A program made the position numbers and the translations under genes. 64,000 bases of DNA, taken from the NCBI RefSeq assembly GCF_013364155.1, contig NZ_CP054916.1:8896001-8960000 (forward strand), given 5' to 3'. A model generated the notes under the pieces. That model made no database searches. It was not told the origin of the DNA and saw only the letters and a list, made by a program, of their open reading frames with translations. The number at the start of each line of letters is the position of its first letter. The first letter of the stretch is position 1. The stretch comes from Streptomyces sp. NA02950 (GTDB lineage: Bacteria; Actinomycetota; Actinomycetes; Streptomycetales; Streptomycetaceae). Shown here one piece after another: positions 17,708 through 25,940 of this stretch.

Positions 17708-18700
17708 CTAGTCCGCCGCCACCTCCTCCCGTCGCTCCCAGGCGACCTGGGCGACATCGGCCATGACGGCGAGGATGTCCGGACCGTCTGCTGCCCCGTC
17801 GAGATGGCGGTATTCGGTGGCCACCGTGATGACCATCCGTTCGGGCAGTCCCAGCCGCGGAAAGGTGTTCTCTGCGATGAGGGCGCGGGCCGCGTCCAGG
17901 GCGGGGACCCCGGCCTGGTGCAGCTGATGACTGCGGTGGCGGAGGTGCTCGAGGTAGCGGATGTGGCCGCGGACGCCCTCCGGATCGAGCACCGGACCGT
18001 GGCCCGGGACGATGATCTCGGCCCCGGTGGCCAGCACCCGTTCACAGGCGGCGATCACGTGGCTCAGCGGGCCCGCCCAGTGCACCGCGTGGTCGCCGGG
18101 GTCCTCCGTGCCGGAGGCGAAGATGACATCCCCGGTGAACGCCACGCGCTGCCGCGGCAGATAGGCGATCAGATCACCGGTGGTGTGCGCGGAGGGCAGT
18201 CCGAACAGCTGGACCGGCACCTGCCCGATGCACAGATCGAGTTCGCCGGTGAAGGTCAGGGTCGGCTCCACGACATCGGTGGCGGACCAGTCGAACCGTC
18301 CGAAGTGGCGCTGGAGGTACCAGCCGAGCGGTGTCTCCGGATCGCTGCCGTGCACCAGGGCGTGCAGCTGCCGTGGCTTCGGCTCCCAGGCGATATGACC
18401 GAGCGCCTCACGGGTGGCCACGACCTCCGGGTCCGGCAGCACCTCCGCACCCCACAGATGGTCACCGTTGGCATGGGTGACGATCACCCGTCCGATGCGG
18501 CCGCCGTCGGGGAGCAGGGTCCTGCTGCGCTCCAGGAAGTCGAGGGCCATCCGCCGGTCGTAGGGGGTGTCCACCCAGGCGGCGGCGCCGTCGGGGGAGA
18601 CGATCAGACCGCAGTTGGCCAGTCCCCATCCGGTACTCGGTCTGGGGGACCACAGGTGGACTCCGTCGGCGAGGGCGATGAGCGGCGACTGCGAGATCAT
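17708..18700 (-). CDS. MBL-fold metallo-hydrolase
   Basis: A 330-residue metallo-beta-lactamase-fold protein with THANGDH (where most members have HxHxDH), SAHTTGD, FTGDVIF and VPGHGPV in order. The second His of the first motif is Asn, a variant seen in some actinobacterial MBL hydrolases. It implies a changed or partly occupied metal site, while the Asp-His pair and later ligands remain. No signal peptide. The C-terminal 80 residues are helical. The substrate cannot be predicted. It is convergent with merR (38 bp between stops) and precedes nothing obvious on its strand; gltD, upstream of it, is 113 bp away. Confidence 0.82.
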   Translation of the reverse strand: MISQSPLIALADGVHLWSPRPSTGWGLANCGLIVSPDGAAAWVDTPYDRRMALDFLERSRTLLPDGGRIGRVIVTHANGDHLWGAEVLPDPEVVATREALGHIAWEPKPRQLHALVHGSDPETPLGWYLQRHFGRFDWSATDVVEPTLTFTGELDLCIGQVPVQLFGLPSAHTTGDLIAYLPRQRVAFTGDVIFASGTEDPGDHAVHWAGPLSHVIAACERVLATGAEIIVPGHGPVLDPEGVRGHIRYLEHLRHRSHQLHQAGVPALDAARALIAENTFPRLGLPERMVITVATEYRHLDGAADGPDILAVMADVAQVAWERREEVAAD

Positions 18701-18813
18701 GAACGCCAGTATCCCGGGTGCCGGGCCTCACGACGGTGACTTCGCGCCATGGGGACGGTGGCGCCGCCCCAGCCGTCGCGGCCGCCCCAGCGGTCACGCC
18801 GTGCGGGAGCGGG

Positions 18814-20313
18814 TCACGCCGTGAGGGGGCGGTCGGCCGGTTCGATCGGCGCCGGAAGCGTCGTGGAGCCCGTCAGATAGCGGTCCACGGCCGCCGCGGC
18901 CGACCGGCCCTCGGCGATCGCCCAGACGATCAGCGACTGGCCGCGGCCCGCGTCCCCGGCCACGAAGACCCCGTCCGCCCCGGCGCCGAAGTCCACGTCG
19001 CGGGCGATGTTCCCCCGGGTGTCGGTCTCCAGCCCGAGCTGGTCGAAGAGCCCGTCGTGCTCCGGACCGCGGAACCCCAGGGCGAGCAGCACCAGATCGG
19101 CGGGGAGCACCCGCTCGCCGCCCGGCTCCGGCCGCCCCTCGCGCTCCGCCCCGACCAGCCGCAGCGCCCGGACGCCGCCGTGCGGGCACGCCGCGTCCGG
19201 TGCGGTGCCCTCGAAGCGGACGGTGGTGGCCGAGAACACCCGGGCGTCCACGTCCGCCTCCGGTGCGGCCGCCAGCTCGTCCGCCTCCTCGTGGGCGGCG
19301 GACATCCGGTAGATCCTGGGGTAGGTGGGCCAGGGCTCGGCCTCGTCCCGCTCCTCGCCCGGCCGGGGGTGGATGTCCAGCTGGGTCACCGAGGCGGCGC
19401 CCTGCCGCAGTACGGTACCCAGGCAGTCGGCGCCGGTGTCCCCGCCGCCGATGATCACGACGTGCTTGCCCTCGGCGTTGATCGGCGGCCGGAGGTAGTC
19501 GCCCTCCTGGACCCGGTTGGCCATCGGCAGGAACTCCATCGCCTGGTGGATCCCGGCCAGTTCCCGGCCGGGCACCGGCAGCTCCCGCCAGGCCCGCGCG
19601 CCCACCGCGATCACCAGCGCGTCGTAGCGGGATCTGAGCTCGGCGGCGTCCACATCGGTGCCCACGCCCACCCCGGTACGGAATTTGGTGCCCTCGGCCC
19701 GCATCTGCGCCAGCCGCCGGTCCAGGTGGTGCTTCTCCATCTTGAACGCGGGGATGCCGTAGCGCAGCAGACCGCCCGCCCGGTCGTCCCGCTCGTACAC
19801 CGCCACGGTGTGCCCCGCCCGTGTCAGCTGCTGGGCCGCGGCCAGACCCGCGGGGCCCGAGCCGATCACCGCGACGGTGCGGCCGGTCAGCCGCTCCGGG
19901 GGCCGGTGCGGGACACGGCCGCTCTCCCACGCCCGGTCGGCGATGGCGACCTCGACGTTCTTGATGGTGACCGCCGGCTGGTTGATGGCGAGCACACACG
20001 CGCTCTCGCACGGGGCCGGACACAGCCGCCCGGTGAACTCCGGGAAGTTGTTGGTGGCGTGCAGCCGCTCGATGGCCCGCAGCCAGTCGTCCCGCGAGAC
20101 CAGGTCGTTCCACTCCGGGATGAGATTGCCCAGCGGGCAGCCCTGGTGGCAGAACGGGATACCGCAGTCCATACAGCGACCGGCCTGGGCGCTGATGATC
20201 GGCAGCAGTCCGCCCGGTGCGTAGACCTCGTCCCAGTCCCGCACCCGCTCGGCCACGGGGCGGCGGGGTGGAAGGCGGCGCGGTGTGGTGAGAAAACCCT
20301 TCGGGTCGGCCAT
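18814..20313 (-). CDS. gltD: Glutamate synthase small subunit (NADPH-GOGAT beta)
   Basis: A 499-residue protein with the N-terminal cysteine clusters of GltD: CMDCGIPFCHQGC near residue 47 and CPAPCESAC about 50 residues later, which ligate Fe-S clusters at the subunit interface. It then has FAD-binding IGSGPAGLAAAQQL and NADPH-binding IIGGGDTGADCLG. It delivers electrons from NADPH to the large GOGAT subunit for glutamate synthesis. ATG 20313 has GGAGG eight bases upstream, better than an upstream ATG at 20388. No gltB lies beside it, which is unusual because the two are normally adjacent. It may pair with a distant GltB, or feed another acceptor as GltD-like paralogues do. Confidence 0.88.
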   Translation of the reverse strand: MADPKGFLTTPRRLPPRRPVAERVRDWDEVYAPGGLLPIISAQAGRCMDCGIPFCHQGCPLGNLIPEWNDLVSRDDWLRAIERLHATNNFPEFTGRLCPAPCESACVLAINQPAVTIKNVEVAIADRAWESGRVPHRPPERLTGRTVAVIGSGPAGLAAAQQLTRAGHTVAVYERDDRAGGLLRYGIPAFKMEKHHLDRRLAQMRAEGTKFRTGVGVGTDVDAAELRSRYDALVIAVGARAWRELPVPGRELAGIHQAMEFLPMANRVQEGDYLRPPINAEGKHVVIIGGGDTGADCLGTVLRQGAASVTQLDIHPRPGEERDEAEPWPTYPRIYRMSAAHEEADELAAAPEADVDARVFSATTVRFEGTAPDAACPHGGVRALRLVGAEREGRPEPGGERVLPADLVLLALGFRGPEHDGLFDQLGLETDTRGNIARDVDFGAGADGVFVAGDAGRGQSLIVWAIAEGRSAAAAVDRYLTGSTTLPAPIEPADRPLTA

Positions 20314-20496
20314 GACGGCCTCCGTTACCCGTGTCATGGTCTGGCCGGGGAAGCCCGGTCCACCGGGCTCCCGGCGTGGCGGCACCACGCGGCGCTGTCA
20401 CGCGTTTCTCCCCACTGTACGACCGGTGCGTACGACAGGGCCGAGCCGCTGTCTCCGTGCTGACCAGGGCGTTCCGGACCGTCGGGCCGACCGGAA

Positions 20497-20512
20497 GCCA
20501 CGGACCCGTGGC
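20497..20512. terminator. Weak hairpin downstream of ipdC
   Basis: GCCACG, loop GACC, CGTGGC, flanked on both sides by the direct repeat GACCGGAA (20489-20496 and 20514-20521). It lies 22 bp past the ipdC stop on the minus strand. There is no T tract, so this is at most a weak terminator. Confidence 0.3.
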
Positions 20513-20533
20513 CGACCGGAAACGGGCGGACCG

Positions 20534-21580
20534 CTATCCGGCCGGCAGCCGGGCGCGTACCGCCTCCGCCTGTGCCATCACCCGGTCCACCAGCTCCGCA
20601 CAGGACGGCAGATCACCGATGACCCCGGCCACCTGGCCCGAGGTCATCACCCCGGTGTCGGTCCGGCCGTCCACCATCGACGCCTTGAGCAGCATCGGGG
20701 TGGTGGCGGCCAGCAGCACCTGGCTCCAGGTGAGGTCCCGGCCGCGGCGCATGGCCAGCCCGTCGCGCGCCATCCGCGCCCAGCTCAGCCCGGACAGCCG
20801 CCGGAAGGCGGCGGCGTGGCGCACGGCGCGGACGAGGGCGGCGGCGCGCCCGGAGCGCTCCAGGGCGTCGACCAGCTCGCTGCGGAGCATCCGGTGCGGC
20901 AGTCCGTCCACCGCGGTGGTGACGGTGACATCGGTGACCGCGGCGGCCAGATAGCGGGCCTTCACCGCGTCCGGCACCGTGCTGTCGGAGGTCAGCAGGA
21001 AGCGGGTGCCCATCGCGATCCCGGCCGCCCCGTAGACGAGCGCGGCCACCAGGCCCCGGCCGTCGTGGAAGCCGCCCGCGGCCACCACCGGGATGTCCAC
21101 CGCGTCCACGACCTGCGGGAGCAGCACACCGGTGGCCACCTCACCGGTGTGGCCGCCGCCCTCGCCGCCCTGCACCACGACCGCGTCCGCACCCCAGGCC
21201 GCCACCTTCTCCGCGTGCCGTCGCGCGCCGACGGAGGGGATGACGACCACGCCCGCGTCCTTCAGCCGGGCGATCAGCTCACGGGTGGGGGCCAGCGCGA
21301 AGGACGCCACCCGCACGCCCTCCTCGATGATGATCCGCACCCGCTCCGCGGCGTCGCCCGCGTCGGCCCGCAGATTGACGCCGAAGGGTGCGTCGGTGCG
21401 CGAGGCGACCTCCCGTACCGCCGCCCGCAGCCGGTCGGGGGACATGGTGGAGGAGGCGAGGATGCCCAGCGCCCCGGCGCCGGCCACGGCGGAGACCAGC
21501 CGGGGCCCGGCCACCCACCCCATACCGGTCTGGACGATCGGGTGGCGGACGCCGGTGAGCGCGGTCAGCGGGGTGTCCAT
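20534..21580 (-). CDS. ipdC: IpdC-like flavin enzyme of steroid HIP degradation
   Basis: A 348-residue protein of the nitronate monooxygenase/2-nitropropane dioxygenase fold. It has HPIVQTGMGWVAG at the N-terminus, GGEGGGHTG for FMN phosphate binding, and AAGGFHDGRGLVAAL. It matches my memory of mycobacterial IpdC (Rv3553) along its whole length, including the TPMLLKA-VDG region near the C-terminus. In mycobacteria IpdC is needed for steps on CoA-linked remnants of steroid rings C and D, probably a dehydrogenation before ring opening. The start ATG shares a base with the ipdB stop (TGATG), so it is the last gene of a tightly coupled echA20-ipdA-ipdB-ipdC operon. Function is by homology and context. 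Confidence 0.85.
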   Translation of the reverse strand: MDTPLTALTGVRHPIVQTGMGWVAGPRLVSAVAGAGALGILASSTMSPDRLRAAVREVASRTDAPFGVNLRADAGDAAERVRIIIEEGVRVASFALAPTRELIARLKDAGVVVIPSVGARRHAEKVAAWGADAVVVQGGEGGGHTGEVATGVLLPQVVDAVDIPVVAAGGFHDGRGLVAALVYGAAGIAMGTRFLLTSDSTVPDAVKARYLAAAVTDVTVTTAVDGLPHRMLRSELVDALERSGRAAALVRAVRHAAAFRRLSGLSWARMARDGLAMRRGRDLTWSQVLLAATTPMLLKASMVDGRTDTGVMTSGQVAGVIGDLPSCAELVDRVMAQAEAVRARLPAG

Positions 21581-22320
21581 CAGGACGGCACCTCCCTTTC
21601 GCGCAGCCCCTCCGGATCGATGACCTCCCGGATCAGCCGCAGCTCGGCCCCGCTCGGCTCACGGGTGCGGGGGACGTCGTCGGCGACGGCCAGCGGGAAG
21701 CCGGTGGCCTCCCGCACCTGATCGGCGGTCACCCCCGGATGCAGGGAACACACCCGCAGGGCGCGGTCGGGGGTGGCGAAATCGAGGACGGCGAGATCGG
21801 TCACCACCCGCCGCAGATCGTGGAAGCGGCTCGCCGAGGGCCCGGCCGCGGCCGCCCGGTCGTGGCCGACCCCGCAGACCATGTCCACGCGCTCCACGAA
21901 GACCCGCCGGGAGTGCCGGGGTACCCAGTAACTCGTTGGGTTGTTCAGGGTGTTGACGGTCGCTCCGCGCACCCCCAGCAGCTGCCGCCGGGGCCGTTTC
22001 CAGTCGCCGACGCAACTGATGTTCTGGTTGCCGTGGCGGTCGAGCTGGCTCGCGCCCATCATCACATGGCGTCCGCCGCCGGTGACCAGCGCCAGGTGGC
22101 GGCGGTACGGCAGCCAGCCCTCCACCACCTCCGGGTCGTCGCCGATGAGCATGGCCTCGCCGTCGGTCAGCAGCAGACCGGGCGCGAAAGTGAGCCTGGC
22201 CAGCCGTGCGCCGATCCGGGGCACCACCCCCATCGGCGCGGCCAGGATCTCCCCGTCGCCCCGCCATGCCTCCGCGCACGCCACCACGCAGTACTCGGCC
22301 CGGCTCACGCCCCGGCTCAT
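21580..22320 (-). CDS. ipdB: IpdB-like ring hydrolase subunit (CoA-transferase fold)
   Basis: A 246-residue CoA-transferase beta-fold protein with RIGARLARLTFAP, LLTDGEAMLIGDDP, GNQNISCVGDWKRP, NNPTSYWVPRHS and the C-terminal LIREVIDPEGLREREVPS. It corresponds closely to remembered mycobacterial IpdB (Rv3552, 250 residues). With IpdA it forms a heteromer that, despite the CoA-transferase fold, hydrolyses the last carbocyclic steroid ring of the COCHEA-CoA intermediate. ATG 22320 overlaps the ipdA stop (ATGA) and has GGAGGGAG upstream. An open frame extends further upstream but is out of register with ipdA coding and not used. Confidence 0.88.
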   Translation of the reverse strand: MSRGVSRAEYCVVACAEAWRGDGEILAAPMGVVPRIGARLARLTFAPGLLLTDGEAMLIGDDPEVVEGWLPYRRHLALVTGGGRHVMMGASQLDRHGNQNISCVGDWKRPRRQLLGVRGATVNTLNNPTSYWVPRHSRRVFVERVDMVCGVGHDRAAAAGPSASRFHDLRRVVTDLAVLDFATPDRALRVCSLHPGVTADQVREATGFPLAVADDVPRTREPSGAELRLIREVIDPEGLREREVPS

Positions 22321-23186
22321 CGGCTCTCCCTCCGGAAGTCCGCCACCGCGGCCCGGTACGTGTCCTCGTCCCCGGACAGGAAGCGCGCACTGAACTCCCG
22401 CCATGCGGCGGGGTCGGTGGCGGCCTTGGCGTACGCGCTCTGGAACGCCTCGTCGCGTCCGTAGTCGGGGGCGCAGGAGGTGAAGTGGGCGCCGTGCGGG
22501 GCCTCGATCACACCGGTCACACTGTGACGGCTGACCAGCAGCGTCTGCGGACCGCCCGCCGCCGCGAACTCCGCGGTGTCGACCACACGTTCGCAGGAGA
22601 CATACGCCCGCTCCGCCGCCTCGCAGAACAGGTCGTCGAAGTACGGGTCGGGACCCAGGTACTGGCCGTTGCCCGCGGCGTCCGCGCGGTTGAGGTGCAC
22701 CAGCGCCACGTCCAGCCGCAGCGCCGGTACGGCTGCCAGCTCCTCGCCGTCCCCGTAGGGGGAACGGACCGTCCGCAGTGCCGGGTTGACCGTCATCACG
22801 TCCGAGCCGAGGCCCGCGCGGACCGGCAGGAACGGCAGCCGGTGCACCGCGGCGGTCAGCCCCCACATGACCATCGCCTCGTCCAGTTCAACCAGTTCGA
22901 GGGTGCCGCCCTCGCGTGCCGCACGGAAGTGCGGCTCCAGGGCGATGGAGTCCAGGGTCGCGAACGCGGTGACCAGTGTGCGGATCGTTCCGGCGGCGGC
23001 CAGCAGCCCCACGTCCGGGCCGCCGAAGGAGACCACCGTCAGATCCGTGACGTCCGTGCGCAGCAGGGCCCGTACCAGCGCCATCGGTTTGCGGCGGGAA
23101 CCCCAGCCGCCGATGCCGACCGTCATCCCGCTCTCGATCCGGCCGACCGCCTCCGCCGCGCTCATCCGCTTGTCCCCGTGCCTCAT
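22317..23186 (-). CDS. ipdA: IpdA-like ring hydrolase subunit (CoA-transferase fold)
   Basis: A 289-residue CoA-transferase alpha-fold protein with GMTVGIGGWGSRRKPMALVR, LTVVSFGGPDVGLL, RLPFLPVRAGLGSD, PYFDDLFCEAAERAYVS and IEAPHGAHFTSCAPDYGRDE, all shared with remembered mycobacterial IpdA (Rv3551). It pairs with IpdB to open the final ring of the C/D-ring remnant left after HIP-CoA processing. ATG 23186 overlaps the echA20 stop (ATGA), with GAGAGG upstream. The length and start agree with mycobacterial homologues. Being second in a four-gene coupled operon, it should be expressed in fixed ratio with IpdB. Confidence 0.88.
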   Translation of the reverse strand: MRHGDKRMSAAEAVGRIESGMTVGIGGWGSRRKPMALVRALLRTDVTDLTVVSFGGPDVGLLAAAGTIRTLVTAFATLDSIALEPHFRAAREGGTLELVELDEAMVMWGLTAAVHRLPFLPVRAGLGSDVMTVNPALRTVRSPYGDGEELAAVPALRLDVALVHLNRADAAGNGQYLGPDPYFDDLFCEAAERAYVSCERVVDTAEFAAAGGPQTLLVSRHSVTGVIEAPHGAHFTSCAPDYGRDEAFQSAYAKAATDPAAWREFSARFLSGDEDTYRAAVADFRRESR

Positions 23187-23938
23187 CGCCTCTCACCGCC
23201 CCGCGCGAGGAAGGCGTCCCGGTGCCGGTCGGCGAGCCCGCCGAGGTTGGCCTCGAAGGTGAAGCCCTGCTCGAAGCGGTAACTGCGGTGCACATCGACC
23301 GGGTCGATCCCGTTGATGGCCGCCTTGGCCAGCCGCAGCAGTTCGCCGTCCTTGGCGGCGATCTCGCGTGCCAGCTCCAGCGCCGCGGCCCGCAGTCCGG
23401 CGCGCGGCACCACCCGCCACACCGAACCGTGCCGGTGCAGCTCCTCCGCGGTCGCGGTACGCGCGGTGTAGTACAGCGCCCGCATCAGATGCTGTGGCAC
23501 CAGCCGGGCCAGATGGGTGGCCGCCCCCAGCGCGCCGCGGTCCAGCTCCGGCAGTCCGAAGGCCGCGTCCTCGCTTGCCACGATCGCGTCCGCGTTGCCC
23601 ACCAGGCCGATACCGCCGCCGAGGCAGAAGCCCTGCACCGCCGCGACGACCGGTACCGGGCAGTCGTACACGGCGGCGAACGCCTCGGCGCAGCCCCGGT
23701 TGGCGCCGAGGAGCGCGCCGTACCCCTCGGTGCGCCGCATCTCCTTGATGTCCACGCCCGCGTTGAACCCCCGGCCCTCGGCGGTGATAACCACACAGCG
23801 CACCGCGGGGTCGGCGCCCGCGTCGCGCACGGCCGCGGCCAGTGCGTACCAGCCGTGCACGGGAAGGGCGTTGACGGGTGGGAAGTCCGTGGTGACAACG
23901 GCGACGCCCGCTTCCGGGGCGGTGGTGGAGACACCCAT
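23183..23938 (-). CDS. echA20: EchA20-like enoyl-CoA hydratase-family ring hydrolase
   Basis: A 251-residue crotonase-fold protein. FPPVNALP, AEGRGFNAGVDIKEM, GFCLGGGIGLVGNADAI, FGLPELDRGALGAATHL and FEQGFTFEANL are near-identical to remembered mycobacterial EchA20 (Rv3550). That enzyme hydrolyses the first ring of the HIEC-CoA intermediate. ATG 23938 was chosen over 23968: the latter lies inside the palindromic operator, and the homologue starts close to 23938. The ribosome site is weak. It is the promoter-proximal gene of the leftward ipd operon and diverges from two SDR genes, with 79 bp between the starts. Confidence 0.88.
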   Translation of the reverse strand: MGVSTTAPEAGVAVVTTDFPPVNALPVHGWYALAAAVRDAGADPAVRCVVITAEGRGFNAGVDIKEMRRTEGYGALLGANRGCAEAFAAVYDCPVPVVAAVQGFCLGGGIGLVGNADAIVASEDAAFGLPELDRGALGAATHLARLVPQHLMRALYYTARTATAEELHRHGSVWRVVPRAGLRAAALELAREIAAKDGELLRLAKAAINGIDPVDVHRSYRFEQGFTFEANLGGLADRHRDAFLARGGERR

Positions 23939-23950
23939 GAGCAGATCCGC

Positions 23951-23986
23951 TACCTTTCCACCAAACATTTGTTAGGTGAGAAGGTA
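23951..23986. promoter_or_regulatory. 36-bp palindromic operator between echA20 and the SDR operon
   Basis: The left arm reads TACCTT, two bases, CACC, one base, AACA. After a two-base centre the right arm mirrors it with TGTT, one base, GGTG, two bases and AAGGTA. Thirty of 36 positions obey the symmetry. The core CCAAACATTTGTTAGG is at 23961-23976. It sits 12 bp from the echA20 start and 31 bp from the SDR start, covering the only space where both promoters can be. It does not match my memory of the mycobacterial KstR2 motif (CAAG, two bases, CTTG). A TetR-family regulator encoded elsewhere is the likely ligand. Confidence 0.7.
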
Positions 23987-24017
23987 GCAGCGCTCACCGT
24001 ACAGCGGGAGGTGTCGC

Positions 24018-24866
24018 GTGGCCGTCACCATCGACCTCGCCGGGCAGGTCGCCGTGGTCACCGGAGGAACGCGCGGCGTCGGGGCGGGCATCGCACGCGC
24101 CCTGCTCGCCGCCGGGGCCGAGGTGGTGGTGTGCGCCCGCCGCGCCCCCGGCCGCCCGGTCGAGGCCGCCGGCCGCACCGCGCGATACCGGCCGCTGGAC
24201 GTCCGTGACGCCGATGCCGTCGACGGCTTCTTCACCTGGCTGCGGGCTGCGTACGGCCGCCTGGACCTCCTGGTCAACAACGTCGGAGGCAGCCCCTACG
24301 GGTTGATCGCCGACACCGGTCCACGCCGCGCCGCCCGGGTCCTGGAGCTGAATCTGACCGCGCCCATGACCGTCGCCCTCGCCGCCCACGCGATGATGCG
24401 CCATCAGCACGGCGGCGGCTCCGTCGTGATGATCGGCAGCGTCAGCGGAACCCGCCCTTCCCCGGGCACCGCCGCCTACGGGGCCGCCAAGGCGGGCCTG
24501 GAGAACCTCGCCCGCACCCTGGCCGTGGAATGGGCCCCGGAGGTGCGGGTGAACACTCTCGTGCTCGGCATGGTCCGCACCGAGCTGTCGCATCTGCACT
24601 ACGGAGAGGCGGACGGTGTCGCCGCCGTCGGCCGGACCGTGCCGCTCGGACGGCTGGCCGAACCCGCCGAGGCCGGTGACGCTTGTGTCTTCCTCACCTC
24701 CGGCCTCGCCCGCTACATCACCGGCGCGAGCCTGGCCGTGCACGGCGGCGGGGAGCGCCCGGCCTTCCTCCACGCCGCCACGGTGAACGCGGCGGAGGAC
24801 ACCGCCGCGACCGATCCCAGCGCCCAGGGCCCCACGGTCCAGGCCCCCACCACCCAGGAGGAGTGA
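24018..24866 (+). CDS. Short-chain dehydrogenase of the HIP locus (Rv3549c-like)
   Basis: A 282-residue classical SDR with the NAD(P) motif TGGTRGVGAGIARAL, NNVGG, the catalytic Ser in MIGSVSGTR and YGAAK. It starts at GTG 24018 with GGGAGG six bases upstream. The C-terminal 25 residues (Ala, Thr, Pro, Gln) form a dispensable-looking tail. Its position, divergent from echA20 and next to a second SDR, mirrors mycobacterial Rv3549c-Rv3548c of the KstR2 regulon. It probably oxidises a hydroxyl on a CoA-linked steroid ring remnant or reduces the corresponding ketone; the exact step is not known to me. It lies one base before the next start. Confidence 0.83.
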   Translation: MAVTIDLAGQVAVVTGGTRGVGAGIARALLAAGAEVVVCARRAPGRPVEAAGRTARYRPLDVRDADAVDGFFTWLRAAYGRLDLLVNNVGGSPYGLIADTGPRRAARVLELNLTAPMTVALAAHAMMRHQHGGGSVVMIGSVSGTRPSPGTAAYGAAKAGLENLARTLAVEWAPEVRVNTLVLGMVRTELSHLHYGEADGVAAVGRTVPLGRLAEPAEAGDACVFLTSGLARYITGASLAVHGGGERPAFLHAATVNAAEDTAATDPSAQGPTVQAPTTQEE

Positions 24867-24867
24867 G

Positions 24868-25782
24868 ATGAGCGGACTGTGCGGCGGACGTGTCGCCGTC
24901 GTCACCGGAGCGGGCCGCGGCCTCGGCCGCGCACACGCGCTCGCCTTCGCCGCCGATGGCGCGAAGGTCGTCGTCAACGACCTCGGCGCGGGCCCGGACG
25001 GCGTCGGCCGGTCGGCGGACCCGGCCCAGGAGGTGGTGGCGGAGATCCGCGCCGCGGGCGGTGAAGCGGTCGCCCACACCGGGGACATCGCCGCCACGGA
25101 CGGCGCGGCCTCCCTCGTCGCCACCGCGCTGGACACCTACGGCCGCCTCGACACCCTCGTCAGCAACGCCGGTTTTGTACGCGACCGGATGCTCGTCAAC
25201 CTCGGCGAGGAGGAGTGGGACACGGTGATCCGCGTCCACCTCAGGGGCCACTTCCTGCCACTGCGGTACGCCGCCGCGCACTGGCGCGCCGAGACCAAGG
25301 TCGGGCGCACCCCGGCCGCCCGCGTCATCCACACCAGCTCCGGCGCGGGGCTCATGGGCAGCGTCGGCCAGGGCAACTACGCGGCGGCCAAGGCCGGGAT
25401 CCTCGGTCTCACCCTCGTCGCCGCCGCCGAACTGGACCGCTACGGCGTCCAGGTCAACGCCGTGGCACCGGCCGCCCGCACCCGGATGACGGAGACCACC
25501 TTCGCCGACACCATGACCGCCCCCGACCGGCCCGGCGCCTTCGACACCATGGCCCCCGCGAACGTCTCACCGCTCGTGGTCTGGCTCGGCTCCGCCGCCT
25601 GCGCCGGGGTCACCGGCCGGGTCTTCGAGGCCGACGGCGGGCGCATCACCGTCATGGACGGCTGGCGCCGCGGCCCGACCGTCGACAAAGGCGCCCGCTG
25701 GACCCCCGCCGAGGCGGGCGAGGCGGTGGGCGAACTCCTCGCCGCCGCCCGACCGCCGGAGCCGGTGTACGGGGCCTGCTGA
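24868..25782 (+). CDS. Short-chain dehydrogenase of the HIP locus (Rv3548c-like)
   Basis: A 304-residue SDR with TGAGRGLGRAHALAF, NDLGAG (NAD-preferring acidic residue), SNAGFVRDRML, a catalytic Ser in HTSSGAGLMGS and YAAAK. The extended NDLGAGPDGVGRSADPA loop and length near 300 match the multifunctional-type SDRs such as remembered Rv3548c. ATG 24868 follows the previous stop by one base with GGAGGAG upstream, so the pair is co-translated. Predicted role is a hydroxyl/ketone interconversion during steroid C/D-ring catabolism. It ends six bases before a strong hairpin at 25788-25841. Confidence 0.83.
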   Translation: MSGLCGGRVAVVTGAGRGLGRAHALAFAADGAKVVVNDLGAGPDGVGRSADPAQEVVAEIRAAGGEAVAHTGDIAATDGAASLVATALDTYGRLDTLVSNAGFVRDRMLVNLGEEEWDTVIRVHLRGHFLPLRYAAAHWRAETKVGRTPAARVIHTSSGAGLMGSVGQGNYAAAKAGILGLTLVAAAELDRYGVQVNAVAPAARTRMTETTFADTMTAPDRPGAFDTMAPANVSPLVVWLGSAACAGVTGRVFEADGGRITVMDGWRRGPTVDKGARWTPAEAGEAVGELLAAARPPEPVYGAC

Positions 25783-25787
25783 GGGCC

Positions 25788-25841
25788 TGTCCCCACCCGT
25801 GCGCGGAGAAGCGCCCGGGTGGAGGGAAGGGGGTGGGGACA
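25788..25841. terminator. Hairpin after the SDR operon
   Basis: TGTCCCCACCC (25788-25798) pairs perfectly with GGGTGGGGACA (25831-25841), an 11-bp stem. The 32-nt loop contains its own small GCGC stem. It lies directly behind the second SDR stop and before the next ribosome site, fitting a transcription terminator without a T run, as is common in this group. Confidence 0.6.
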
Positions 25842-25940
25842 ACCCCCGCGGCGGACGGGCGCCAGCGGGATGGGCGACGTGCCCGGCGCCCCGGCAGGCT
25901 TGATCCCCGGACGGAACAGCCGAGCGGAGCGGGAGCAGTT

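Noticed and set aside
25215..25940. A longer N-terminus for the secreted serine hydrolase
   Set aside because: The upstream residues are an out-of-frame shadow of the SDR gene. GTG 25941 has a good ribosome site and starts a clean signal peptide.
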